A DNA stretch of 64,000 nt from Codonopsis lanceolata (taxonomy: Eukaryota; Streptophyta; Magnoliopsida; Asterales; Campanulaceae): the NCBI GenBank assembly GCA_013146195.2, contig CM028377.1:61519285-61583284 (forward strand), written 5' to 3'. Below are positions 43,153 through 55,056 of this stretch, piece by piece. Every line of letters starts with the position of its first letter. Positions within the stretch are counted from its first letter, which is position 1. The notes beneath the pieces are model-generated. The model was not told where the DNA came from. It made no database searches and saw only the letters and a list, made by a program, of their open reading frames with translations. The translations under genes were made by a program, and so were the position numbers.

Positions 43153-44179
43153 TAGAGCTGTCAAAACGAGCCTGTGGGGCGGGTTTGCCCGCGAGCCTGA
43201 AAAGCCCGCTGTGAAACGGGGCGGGACGAGAAAACCCGCAAACATGACGGTCCTATAAACTCCTAGCCCAACCCGCCCCGCGTAGGGCCGCGGGCAAAAC
43301 GGGTAAAGCCCGCAAATTATGAATCAACCCATCTTCCTCGATTTTGCAATCAAATCACGTTATGTTTGACCCAGGAAAACACATTTGATGCTACAAAAAA
43401 AACTCTAGATCTGATTGGCTATTGATTGTGCCCTATTTTGATCATTAGCCAAGTACAAAGCACGATGAATCCAGTGATTTGAGCCTCCGCGTCTTAAAGA
43501 AAATGATTTTCAGTGACAATCCAACGTTTAAACCCCTGTATCCAATTGGTGATGACCAATAGGTAACCGGACAGAGTACATGCTGCCACGAATAGAGGAA
43601 AGGTCATGGAAACCCTAGCCCTACGTCAAATTTCGGGGGATAAGGGTTGGCCCCCGGAGACGAAAACTGGTCTGAACAGGCCTAGGGCAAGCTCAAAGGG
43701 AAAAACATCTTCGACTATGAATCAACACCTTCCAGCCGCGCTCTCCAATCCCAGCCGCCAAACCCGGCGAAGCCCCTTCATCTTCTCCGACGTGTTGTGC
43801 CGGCCTGTGCCGCTGCCCGCTGTGCGTGAGAAAGGAGAAAGAGTGTGAGAGTTTTTTACTTTTTTCAATTTTTGATGTTTCTGTTTGAGTGAGTGAAAGG
43901 TCCCTAACTCTAATACTAATAATCTAATTGGATGGAAAATGGAATGGACTTGGCAGTTGGGCTATGCAAAGTAATGAGTTGGGCTGTTCAATACTCAAAT
44001 GTAATGTTTGTAAATAATTTTAAGAATTGTAAGAAAAAGCGGGCAGCCCGCCCCCCGCCCCGCGAAGCCGCAAAAGCAGCCCGTTTTTCAAACGGGTATA
44101 TAATGCATCAACCCAACCCGCCCATAATGGGTGGCGGGGCAGGCATGCCCGCGGGCTTTTGCCCTATTTGACAACTCTA
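43153..44179. mobile_element. Non-autonomous hAT element (1.03 kb) inside the tandem repeat
   Basis: A perfect 8-bp TSD, acaacggg, lies at 43145-43152 and 44180-44187. The terminal inverted repeats are TAGAGCTGTCAAAAC on the left and TAGAGTTGTCAAATAG when the right end is read inward. Next to them are GC-rich subterminal repeats of cccgc and gcgggc type. No transposase. The open frame at 43606-43848 has no recognisable domain. Confidence 0.9.
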
Positions 44180-44600
44180 ACAACGGGTGCAAACCCTAGG
44201 TCTTGGAAATGATCAGTTTCATGTCATGCTATTATATTTGTTGGATCTTTTCCACAACGAGTGCAAACCCCGGGTCTTGGAAATGATCAGCCCCATATGA
44301 ATCTGTGTTGGATCTCTTCCACAACGGGTGCAAACCCCGGGTCTTGGAAATGATCAGTCCCATCCTATCCCATCTATTGTTGTTGGATCTTTTCCACAAC
44401 GGGTGCAAACCCCGGGTCTTGGAAATGATCAGTCCCATCTAAAACTCTGTTGGATCTTTTCCACTACGGGTGCAAACCCCGGGTCTTGGAAACGATCAGC
44501 CCCATATGAATCTCTATTGGATCTCTTCCACAACGGGTGCAAACCCCGGGTCTTGGAAACGATCGGGTTTCATGGTATCCCACCCAATGCTTGTTGTTGG
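44180..44600 (+). repeat. Satellite-like tandem repeat, right part
   Basis: Six units spaced 67-75 bp, each with ttggatcttttccacaacgg, gtgcaaaccccgggtcttgg and aaatgatcag. They are shorter than the units to the left of the hAT. Sequence beyond 44600 passes into the 3' internal region of an Ogre-like element in plus orientation. Confidence 0.9.
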
Positions 44601-44912
44601 TTTGCATGAGGCCGAACTATGTTTGGTCTGATTCCTGGAAAGAGATACGTAGGCAGCCTACCTAGTATGTGCGACCATCAGAGCATTTTATTGCATATCT
44701 CCTTAAAAACTACGATAACCTGCTATAACCGACTAAATAAGTCTAGGGTATGTGAGATTTGAACTGCATCATAAATTGTTGCATTATTATTGCTACCTCT
44801 TGCATTACCCCTCATTATAATTTCCACGAAATTTGAGAGTCTATTTCTTATCAACGATGTTCGTTTACTTGGTAGCTTCGGGTTACCCGTAAACTCCACC
44901 GTTGAGGGGCTC
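44601..44912 (+). mobile_element. 3' internal end of a second Ogre-like element, plus orientation
   Basis: Matches the reverse complement of 38058-38360: tttggtctgattcct, atacgtaggcagcctac, gataacctgctataaccgac, and gttgaggggctc just before the LTR. It is the mirror image of the left copy. Confidence 0.75.
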
Positions 44913-45274
44913 TGTAGACACCCAAATTTTGTACCCCAGGTATGTAACATGACATGAGATATCAAGACTTGTTAAAAAACTAACGAATGTCAAGTTACAG
45001 GGTTAAAAATGCAAAAGAAAAAGCAGGATGCGTAAACAGTGAAATGCAGGGGGCTAAAGTGTCAAAAAGAAGAGGAAAAGGACAGCCTGGCGCCACCCAT
45101 GCTTTATTTAATCTGTTAAATAAATATAACAAAAACATATTTTAGCCAAAAACTATTTTGAGACCGAAAGGGCGAGTTGGGTGCCTAACCCCTTCTCACC
45201 TCGTAACTTAGCCTTTGAACCCTTTGCAAATATGGTTACATCTGGTTTTTCTTTGTTTTTTCTTAAAATAAAGA
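44913..45274 (+). mobile_element. Short LTR of the Ogre-like element, plus orientation
   Basis: Starts TGTAGACACCCAAATTTTG and ends before atgacaactctg, the counterpart of the putative primer-binding site. At 362 bp against 1251 bp for the left LTR, it has lost its middle. It is inverted with respect to 36807-38057. Confidence 0.65.
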
Positions 45275-45686
45275 TGACAACTCTGTTTATTAAATTTTGA
45301 GTCCACAATGAGGCCGGACGTATTCCATGCGCCTACAACGTTTTGATTTTGTTTTTCTTTTAAGGGAAAATAAAATGTGAAAAACCGGGGCACTCATAGA
45401 GGGACAAAGCTGATGAGACCAAAACAAGGAAAAACATAAGGTCACGTAATAAAGATGTAGATTAGAGCATCTTTAATGGAGCACTCTAAATCATTTAGAG
45501 TGTACTTCACACTACTTGGCTTCTCTGACGAGTCATCTTATTGATACTCTATCTCTAAATTATTATTTCATACACTCTAAATCTAGAGATTTTGGTGGAG
45601 TGCACGGTGCACCATTCAACTTGTAAAAAGAAGTCTATGATTGACTTAACAAAAGGAAGTGTGCATGTGTACTCCCAATCTTTAAA
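45275..45686. other. Intergenic or decayed transposon sequence
   Basis: No gene. A gagcatctttaatggagcac motif at about 45465 is typical of plant MITE-like ends, but no matching right end was found. Confidence 0.35.
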
Positions 45687-46679
45687 GGCTTAAATAACAA
45701 TTTGGTCACTTACTTTCACACTTTTTTCGTTAAGCTCACTGTATTTTTTTTTTCTCAATTTAGTGACTATACTTGACTTTATTTTCACGTTCATCACTCC
45801 ATCAGTTTTCTGGATGAAAATTTTAAAAACCAACAAATGCCCCTACTAAACACAATTGGGTCTTTTTGCATTTTACTCTCACCTCAAACTTCATCTTCAA
45901 CCTTGGCTAACTCACATCCCTTTTGTTTAAACTTGTGAAAGCATACTTGCTCATCAAATATTCAAATTGACTATAGGCCAACTTTTTTGGAATAAAAGAA
46001 GAAAATAACTTCTTTGCGTAAAGAGGGGTTTGAATCAACAAAGGAATTAGATTGCGGTAAATATGGGATTAAATCAATAGAGGAATCAGATTGTCTTCCT
46101 CTTTATCATCGTCGTCATCATTATTGTTTACTTTTTTGCATTCAAGCCCAAATCCCCCAAAATTGTTGTTAACGTCGTCTAGTTCCTGACCTTTTTCCGT
46201 TAGCATCGGCGCCGTCAACTTTGCCCTCTTCCAATTCATCTGCTTCACTAACCCCATATCAACTTTCACTCAATTCATTTTTGCAGAGATTTAATCTTTC
46301 ATAAACATTACATAGGATCGAGGGAAGTCAAAAAGACTTGAGGAACAAGATAGCCGGCCCTGGCTGATTCCATTGCTCAATTTACCAACTTAATAGCTCT
46401 ATTTCGCAATGCGCCATCCTGATGCGGTTTCACAGTTAAACCTGACTTGCCCCATCACGCTGCAGTAGCGATGACACCACAATGTCATTTTATGGAAGAA
46501 ACAGAACCCGACCTCCATTCCATCAAATAATTGCTGTTAATTTTCCCTCTTGTTCATGGAAGGAACATATTACAGCTAAAAACTTGGCACTTTAAGCCTG
46601 CAACAATCCCTATTCAATAGTTGATTGCGTGGCATCAAAAATAAAATAAAAAGTAGGGAAAACGAATTAACAGAAGATA

Positions 46680-47285
46680 TGTTATCACTCTTGATAAGGT
46701 CCCTACAGAAAATGAATTAACGGGGTGTGTGTTTTAAGTTCCACGTGATCAGTGATCTCTGTCCTTAAGACAAAAACAGACGCCGCAATTAGTCTGGACA
46801 GATTTGAAGCCTGTTAGTCTCCCAGGATTATGGAGCTTACTTGATTGAAGAGGCAGACTTCTTGGATCAATTTGTATCTCTGTTTAGGGCAGAAAGAAGT
46901 AGTATAGAAATGGAGGAAATTTTCGTAACCCAAAAAAAAGTTTCCTGCAGTATTTATCTAAGACAGTTGGGAGACATAACCGTTTCTGACACAAATGCTG
47001 GTAACCGTCGCTGGGAGCAAAAAGAAAGGGTCCAAGCCAGCCAGCCGATCGGCCGACCAACCAGTCGGGTCGGGTCGGGTGGGTGACGCGCGCGTGTGTT
47101 TGGACCTATACTCTGCTAGGTCTTCCCTCCTACACAAAAGTGTAGTGGCCTAAGGGCCAATTGTTGAGCCTAAACGCTCTTCTTTATAAAATAGAGCTTT
47201 TTCCTTTTATTCCCAATGTGGGATTCCCTACTAACTACTTACACAACTTCCTCATTCAACCTTTATTGGAAACACGTTTCCAACA
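46680..47285 (-). repeat. Copia 3' LTR (606 bp)
   Basis: TG/CA ends on the minus strand (TGTTGG ... AACA). Compared with the 5' LTR it lacks several stretches of tens of bases, so the pair has diverged by deletion as well as substitution. Confidence 0.9.
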
Positions 47286-47877
47286 ATCCCCCCACATTGA
47301 ATGAGATATCATGTAACTTGATGACATTTTGATAAGACAATACAGAGATACAACTGATAGTAGCTATAGTCGAAGAGGTGGCTTTTGGCTTTGAACCTTT
47401 CCTTATGATGTACTATCGAGATGACTTACTAATCAGTGACTTGGTGTGTCTTGAACTGACTGGTGTTTGATGTCATCCAAGACAATAGCATTCACACAGC
47501 TGCCTTCAAACAAAGTTCGATTATTCGGTTTTGTTCATTTTGGCCTTGAACGATACCTGATTCTGTGAATGTTTGTTAGAGAATTTTGGCCTCTAAATTT
47601 TCATAAGATCGGCCAGTCTTAAATTCACATAGGTGATTGCCTATAAGGAGTTGTTCTGTTAGAACTCCGCTTGACAAATCAAGTCATAGGAATCATTAAA
47701 AGCAAGGCTTATCCTAAACCGTGACAGATAACACTAATGGTTTTCATCATAGGAATAGGTAGAATTTTGTAAATTCTTTTAGTGTTAATCTTGAGATTAA
47801 TTTAGTTGGGTTGTCCCTTTGAACCTAGACCATGGGATCTTCAATCAGCTAGGTGGGGGTTTTCGCTAAATCATTCT

Positions 47878-50800
47878 CTATTTCATAGGCTTGAGGCCCA
47901 TTCCCTTTGATGAGCTGCATACTTGCTCTCTCGACAAACCATTATTTAATGGATCCACTAGGTTGTCTTTTGATCGAATATAGTCGATGGTGATCACTCC
48001 GTTTGAGAGAAGCTGCTTAACGATATTGTGACGCATGCGTATGCGTCGTGATTTACCGTTATACATATTGTTTTGTGCCCTTCCAATAGCGGCTTTACTG
48101 TCACAATGGATGCATATAGCTGGTACTGGTTGTGGCCAAACTAGAATATTTTCTAGAAAGTTGCCTAGCCATTCGGCTTCCTCCGTTGTTTTATCTAGAG
48201 CAATAAATTATGATTCCATTATAGACCTTGCAATGCAAGTCTGTTTGGAAGATTTTCATGCGATAGCACCACCACCAATAGTAAATACAGATCCACTTGT
48301 GGATTTTGAGTCCTTAGTATCAGATATCCAGTTGGCGTCACTGTAACCTTCAATTATCGCTTGATATTTTGAATAGTGCAACCCATAGTCGTGTGTGTAT
48401 CGTAGATACCGCAGAACTCTTATAATTGTCTTCCAGTGATCAGGTCATGGATTATTTGTGAATCTGCTTAATCTATTGACAGTTTGAGCAATGTCTTGAC
48501 GCGTGCAATTTGTGAGATACATAAGACTTCCAATTACACAGGAGTATTCGTTTTGAGATACACTTTCGTGTAAGTTCTTCTTGAGATGAAAGTTTGGATC
48601 TATAGGGGTTTTAGCAATACTTTTATCATCTTTGTTAATTTTCTCCAACAGTTTCTCAACATAATGAGATTGTGATAGTATAATCCCCTCGGATGTTCTA
48701 GAGATTTTAATACCTAGGATGACATCGACGAGCCCAAGATCTTTCATTTCAAATCTGTTGGCCAACATTTTCTTGGTTTCCTTGATCATGTTGTTATTAC
48801 TGCCAATGATTAGCATATCGTCGATGTAGTGGCATATAATAACATAACCCAGGTGCGTATTTTTGGAGTTTACGCATTTGTCATATTCATTGGGTTTGAA
48901 ACCATTGGCAAGTATCACATCATCAAAACGTTTATGCCATTGTTTTGGTGCTTGCTTTAATCCATACAACGATTTGACCAACCGACATACTCTTTGTTCA
49001 TTGCCTGGAGCAATGAATCCTTCGGGTTGATTCATATAAATTTCTTCTTCGAGTTCCCCATTTAGGAAAGCTGTTTTGACATCCATTTGATGTATTTCAT
49101 GATCATGCAAAGCTGCAAAGGCAATGATTAGTCGAATTGAGGTGATTCGAGTGACAGGGATCATACGTGTCAAAATAGTCGACACCCTCTTTTTGATTGA
49201 AGCCCTTTGCGACTAGCCGTGCTTTATACTTATCGATTAATCCGTCGGGTTTTAGAACCCATTTGCATCCCTTGGGAAGGTCAACAAGCTCCTAAGTGTG
49301 GTTTTGCATGATGGATGCAATTTCACTATTAATGGTCTCTTTCCATTGGGGAGCTTCTGGAGTGGGCATTGCTTCTTTGAACGTTCGTGGTTCATTATCC
49401 ACTAGGAACGTGGTTATAAAGTCTGGTCCAAATGTTTTCGTAGTTCGGGCCCTTTTACTCTTTCTAGGTCCATCATATTGATCATTATGAGGAGTTGTTT
49501 GATCAATGCCCATAAGGATAGTGTATGTGAAGACTTCATTGCCATCATTACTTGTGCTCCAAGAAAATGATCGTTTTCCATTATGATTGGTTTTTAGTGG
49601 AAAGATATGTTTGAAAAATGTAGCATTTCTCGATTCCATGATTAAGTTTACTTCAATATCTGGATTTTTATATTTGTGGATTAAGAACCTATAGGCACTG
49701 CTATGGGCTGCATAGCCTATAAAGATACAATACACGGTTTTTGGACCGACTTTTACCTTTTTGGGTGGTGGTACTGCGACCTTTGCCAGGCACCCCCACA
49801 CTTTGATGAATTTGTAGGAAGGTTTGCGACCATTCCATAATCCATAGGTTGTTTTGTCCAATTTTTGTGGTAGCTTGTTTAACAAGTAATTGGTTGTGAG
49901 CACTGCCTTCCCCCCACATTTTGTCGAGTAGACCAGATTGAATCAATAATGTATTCATCATTTATTTAAGAGTGCGATTCTTCCTCTCAGTAATCCCATT
50001 GGATTGTGGAGTGTAAGGTGGAGTGACTTGGTGAAGAATTCCATGTTCTGCACAGAAGTCTTTAAAGGGAAATACATATTCGCCTCCTCCATCAGACTTA
50101 ATAATTTTTATTTTTTTTCTCAAGTTGATTCTCGACTTCATTTTTATATAGATTGAATGCTTCAAAGACTTCATCTTTACTATTTAATAGGTAGAGATGA
50201 CAAAAACGAGTATTATCATCGATGAAAGCGATGACATATTTTTTCCCGCTATAGGACTCTATGGATTTTAAATCGCATAAGTCACTATGAACTATATCCA
50301 ATGGTCTAGTGTTACGTTTTACCGATTTAAACGATGTTCTTGTTTGTTTGGCTTCAACGCATATTTGACATTTTTCTTTTTTATTAATATGTATTGTAGG
50401 AATTATATCCATTTGCATTAGCTTTCGCATAGAGTCATGGTTAACTTGACCAAGTCTATAGTGACAAATATCAAAATGCTCAAGCAAGTAAGAAGAAGGT
50501 GCATTAGCTTTATTATCAACGGTGGTCGAGGTGTTTACCACCATCACATTACATTTGAAAAGGCCCTCATCGAGGTAACCTTTTCCCATAAAGACTCCAT
50601 TCTTGCTAAGAATAAATTTGTTCGACTCAAACACTAACTTGAAACCATGTTAATCAATAATGAACCAGAAATTAAATTATTGCTAATTTTTGGTACATGA
50701 AGGACATTGGTCAACACCAATTCCCTCTCACTCGTCATTTTCAGCGTCACTTGCCCTTTGCCTTCCACTCCAGAGGTGGATGAGTGGCCCATGAACAACT

Positions 50801-51824
50801 TCTCCCCTGACGTCACTTTAGTATAAGAAGAGAACATCTTCGCATCGCCGCATATGTGACGTGTGGCACCGGTGACCATGAACCATTCATGACCCGTACC
50901 GACCATGTTGGTCTCAAAGACCATGCAGATCATGTTGATGTCGTCGTTGACGAGGTTGGCTTCGTGTCGGACCCGCTTCTTTCCACGACAGTCAGCAGCT
51001 TTGTGGCCTATCTTGTCGCAGTTGAGACACTTGCCTTTGAACTTGTACTTCTTGTGTTGTTTGGACGTCCCTTCTCCGGAGCTGTTACGCTTCTTGTTCT
51101 TGGAGTCCTGTTTAACAATGTTGGCCCCTTCAATGGTATGAATGTTCTTCTTGTCGGAAATCCAGTTGTCCTGCTCAATCTGTAACCTCATGATCAAGTC
51201 TCCGAGAGACATATCCTTGCGCTTGTGCTTGAGGTAATTCTTGAAGTCCTTCCAACCGGGAGGTAGCTTCTCGATCACAGCAGCAACCTGAAATGGCTCA
51301 GAAATTATCATTCCCTCAACCTCAATTTCATGGATGAGTAGCTGGAGTTGCTGGACATGTGAGACAACTGGTTTGGCATCAACCATAGAAAAATCTAGGA
51401 ACCTACCTACCACAATTTTTTTATGGCCAGCATCCTCAGTTTTATATTTTTTCTCAAGTGATTCCCACAATTCTTTAGCAGTTTTAAACAGACTATAAAT
51501 ATCATAAAGAGAATCGTGGAGACCATTAAGAATGTAATTTCTACACAAGAAATCTGAGTGCTTCCATGAGTCGATTGCTGACACTGTTGTCTTGTCTGTC
51601 TCGGCAAGATTTAGAGCAGGGGCTGTCTCTTTTAGGAATTTAGACAAGTTCATTGTGGTCCGATAAAACATCATCTTTTGCTACCAACGTTTGAACTCGG
51701 TGCCATTGAACTTGTCAGGGCGTTCTCCATGATGAGCATGGACCGCTGGCGGTAGGCTAGAAGTTGCAGTCGCAGACTGTTTGATAACAACACCAGTCTC
51801 AGGTTCTTTTCCAGAAGTAGACAT
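47878..51824 (-). pseudogene. Copia gag-pol polyprotein, disrupted
   Basis: Read on the minus strand from the ATG at 51824. Gag has a UBN2-type region, with a premature TAG about 48 codons in (before 51674), and a CCHC zinc knuckle CLNCDKIGHKAADC. The protease site reads WFMVTGATRHICGD, in which the catalytic Asp of the usual DSGA is replaced. Integrase has the pre-integrase zinc region, then FIDDNTRF and KSDGGGEY, with a frameshift at a poly-A run near 50115. RT has MDVKTAFLNGELEEEIYM, SLYGLKQAPKQW and the active site YIDDML (49185-48445). RNase H survives in pieces, ending SKDNLVDPLNNGLSRE and KGMGLKP (48066-47878). The frame breaks again at about 49290 and 48440. No function is expected. 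Confidence 0.9.
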
Positions 51825-52165
51825 ACTGCACAATAAGATAAAGATCAAAATCTTTTATCTGTTCTACAATAAAAGTAGATACTATGGTGTTTATGAAAAC
51901 AGTACGTTACAGTAATGTTTTGTGTAAAAACATAACAACACTGTTGTTTTCTGTAAATTGAAATTTACATAATTGAATCCTTCTGTGAAATGAGTATTCC
52001 TTGTTTTGTTTCTGTTTGTATATAACAAAACCTATAGATGTTGTTTAAAAGAGTTCTGCTTGAATAAGAACACAATTAAACAAGACATAAAATAAAAAAG
52101 AAGAAGACATGAACTATTCAGGATCTGCCAGGAACTCTATGCCAGAAAACTTTTTGTCTTAAGAT

Positions 52166-53479
52166 TGTTATTACTCTAGATAAGGTCCCTGCAGAAAATG
52201 AATTAGCGGGGTGTGTGTTTTAAGTTCCACGAGATCAGTGATCTCTGTCCTTAAGACAAAAACAAGCGCCACAATTAGTTTGGACGGATTTGAAGACTCT
52301 TAGTCTCCCATGATTATGGAGCTTACTTGATTGAAGAGGCAGATTTCCTGGATTAATCAACAGTAAATCAGAACTGCTGCTGTATCTCTGTTTGGGGCAG
52401 AAATGAGTAGTACAGAAAGAGAGGAAATTTTTCTAACCCAAAAAAAAAGTTTCTTGCATTATTTATCTAAAACAGTTGGGAGTTGGGAGCGGTTGAGACT
52501 TATCCTAAACAAACACAACTGTTTCGGCCACAACTGCCGGTAACCGTCGTTTGGAGCAACTGCCGATAACCGCTGTAATTGTTCTTGTCTGAAAGGGACA
52601 CAACTAGGGGTGGCAAATCGGTCGTGCTGGGCTGTTATCGGGCCGTCACGATAATTGCACGACACGATAAGCACGAACACAAACACGTCACGATAAGCTT
52701 ATCGTGCCTAATATTAAAACTCGAACACGACACAATAAAAACACGAAAAGCACGCACGATAATCACGATAAGCAAAAAAGCACGATTTATTTAGTCATGC
52801 CCATTAAGCCCGATAAACATTATAAAATATATAATTTTGATTTTTTAATACATATTTTGAAAATTTATCAATATAAATAGTCAAGTAGTTTAAAAGTCAT
52901 AAATTTTCAAATGATAAAACTATGAAATAATCATGAAAATAGTTCGAAAGAAGTGAATAATCCATAGTAAATTTTTAAAAATATATTTGTAAAACATATA
53001 TATTTTAGTTATCGTGCCTTACCGTGCTTATCAAGCCAGCCCGATAACAACCCATTTTTTATCGTGCCTTATCGTGTTGGCCTATAACGGCCCGAACCCG
53101 ATAAGCCTCAGCCCAAACCCTATAATTTCATGTCGTGCCTCAAATTGCCACCCCTAGACACAACCGTTGGCTGCTGATGTGGCTGATTCAAAAAAGGGGT
53201 CACACAAACTGCTTGGACTGTGAAATGAACTAGTAGCAAAAAGAAAGGGTCCAAGCCAGCCAAGCCAGGTCGGGCGGGCGGCACGCGTGTGTTTAGACCT
53301 GCACTCAGCTAGGTCTTCCCTCCTACACAAAAGTGTAGTGGCCTAAGGGCCAATTGTTGAGCCTAAACGCTCTTCTTTATAAAGTAAAACTCTTTTCCTT
53401 TTATTCCCAATGTGTGATTCCCCACTAACTACTTACACAACTTCCTCATTCAACCTTTATTGGAAACAAGTTTCCAACA
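52166..53479 (-). repeat. Copia 5' LTR, interrupted by a hAT
   Basis: Same TGTTGG and AACA ends as the 3' LTR. Without the hAT and one TSD copy it is about 754 bp. The extra text relative to the 3' LTR is at about 52360-52385, 52480-52510 and 53165-53235. Confidence 0.9.
52605..53156. mobile_element. Non-autonomous hAT (552 bp) inside the Copia 5' LTR
   Basis: A perfect 8-bp TSD, gacacaac, lies at 52597-52604 and 53157-53164. The terminal inverted repeats are TAGGGGTGGCAAATC on the left and TAGGGGTGGCAATTTG on the right (read inward). Subterminal repeats of cacgataa/ttatcgtg lie in opposite orientation at the two ends. No coding capacity. Confidence 0.92.
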
Positions 53480-53733
53480 AGATAATTTTTACAGACACAA
53501 TAGAGAATTCATTGAGTAGCAAAATTGCATGCTCACCGAAGTGGCACTCTCTAGTAAACTAGCTTCTCAGCTCCTAGATGACCTATGCCCTTGACCTGAC
53601 ATAATTCAAAGGACTTATGAACTATGCTGCTTCTTCTTATTCTTCAATTTCAACTTGGTATTCTATGATTCAAAGATTGTGCTTAAGTTATTCTACTTGT
53701 TGGGTATTTGCTTGAAATCAATTTTTTGGGTGA

Positions 53734-54843
53734 TTGAATAAACAAAATCAATTTTTTGTGTTCAGTTTATCCAATTTTGGAAACTTTGACTCGAAGGCTT
53801 ATTGGAATCATCATAGGCAGAGACAGGCTGTACTCCCATGGGCTAAGAAAATTTGGAGGGCTTGGATTCCGACTAAGCTCAGTGCCTTTGGATGGAAATT
53901 AATGTTAGGGGCGCTTCCGGTGGATCTTCGCCTTCATTTGCGTAATGTGCCGATTGTTTCTCGTTGTGTATGCTGCAAGTCATCTCATGATCGGGAGTCG
54001 ATCCATCACTTATTTCTTCAGTTTGAAGTTGCTCGTGATTTATGGAAATGCCTTACTCGTCCTTTTAATAAGATAGACAGATACACTTCTATTCATCATA
54101 TGTTTGAGATTTGGTCAGATGGAATCTCGTCGCGCACTCAGCTGGGAGCGATTCAGGTCGGTATTGTGATGTATGTTTGTTAGGCCATATGGACAAATAT
54201 ATGTCGGGCGGTTTTTGAAGACATGCCTATGAATACAGAAAGGATTCTTCATCAAATAAATGTGGGTTTGAGCAATATTATGCGGCCTTTTCATCCCAAA
54301 TCGTTTCCTTCTCCCATGGCTACTCGTATCATTCGCTTGCTTGATTTACCCATTATCAGGACCAAATTAAAAAGGGGTATTTGGCTTCAATGGTGTGCTC
54401 CTTTAGCTCATTTTTTCAAGTTAAATATTGATGGTTCTGCAGCTGGGGGTATAGCCACGGGTGGTGGCGTCATTCGTGATTCCAATGGCCACTTCATTGC
54501 TGGGTTTCTTAGGTCCTATGGCCAAGGTACCAATACTGGGGCTGAGTTTATGGCTCTAAGAGATGGAATTTTGTTATGCAGTAAACTTCAGTTAATGCAT
54601 GTTGTGATCGAATCTGATTCTCTTGTGGTGGTTTCTGCTATAAATGGTCAGCATAGTTGCCCTTGGATGTTTTTGTATGAATTGCGTCTCTGCCTATCTT
54701 TAATAGGTAACTATCGTATAGAACACATTTATCGGGAGATGAACATCGATCGGTTAGCCCATGCAGAGAGTTTATGCCTCAGTTTAGTTTGGTCTCTCAT
54801 TTGCCGTTGGAGGTTCGCCGGGCGCTTCAACAAGATGCTTTAG
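53734..54843 (+). pseudogene. LINE ORF2 C-terminus (zf-RVT and RNase H), one in-frame stop
   Basis: A single reading frame is interrupted only by TAG at 54181-54183. The first part is the reverse-transcriptase zinc-binding domain and the second the RNase H domain, with the DGSA and ESDS acidic residues kept. These domains process the RNA-DNA hybrid during target-primed reverse transcription. Confidence 0.85.
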
Positions 54844-55056
54844 GTTTTTTTAATTATCGTAAAATTTGAGCTTGTCTGTTTCTATCCTATCTTTTGATAG
54901 TTTCTTTGTTTTTGTATTTGGTTCGAGGTAAGGCTCCTTTATCCCCCCATCTTTGGGTTAGGCTGGTTGTCCCCCTCATGTTTGTATATTTTTTTTAAGT
55001 TAATAAATTTCCGCAGGTGCCGCCCTGCTTCGCCAAAAAAAAAAAAAAAAAAAATA
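53735..55056 (+). mobile_element. 5'-truncated L1-type LINE with poly-A tail
   Basis: The 3' end is a run of about 20 A at 55035-55054. The coding part retained is the C-terminus of ORF2: the zf-RVT region, with AKKIWRAWIPTKLSAFGWKL and the CVCCKSSHDRESIHHLFLQ cysteine/histidine pattern, then an RNase H-like domain, with LNIDGSAAGGIATGGGVIRD, NTGAEFMALRDG and VVIESDSLVVV. The endonuclease and reverse transcriptase are missing through truncation. The left boundary and TSD are not clear. Confidence 0.8.

Larger units (their letters stand above)
46680..53479 (-). mobile_element. Ty1/copia retrotransposon nested in the MULE (6.8 kb)
   Basis: A perfect 5-bp TSD, agata, lies at 46675-46679 and 53480-53484. 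LTRs begin TGTTGGAAAC on the minus strand. The 3' LTR is 46680-47285 and the 5' LTR is 52166-53479. A polypurine tract, GTGGGGGGAT (47295-47286 on the minus strand), touches the 3' LTR. The gag-pol order protease, integrase, RT, RNase H is the copia order. Stops and frameshifts make it non-autonomous. The 5' LTR is longer because it contains a 552-bp hAT and stretches missing from the 3' LTR. Confidence 0.95.

Noticed and set aside
43606..43848. 80-codon frame inside the 1-kb hAT
   Set aside because: No dimerisation domain or other transposase feature. Too short and GC-biased to be judged a gene.
42902..44600. Regular repeats with spacers resembling a CRISPR array
   Set aside because: This is a eukaryotic genome, the units are head-to-tail without unique spacers, and a hAT element is inserted in them.
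50856..51185. 109-codon plus-strand frame
   Set aside because: It is the shadow of the Copia gag/protease region on the minus strand.
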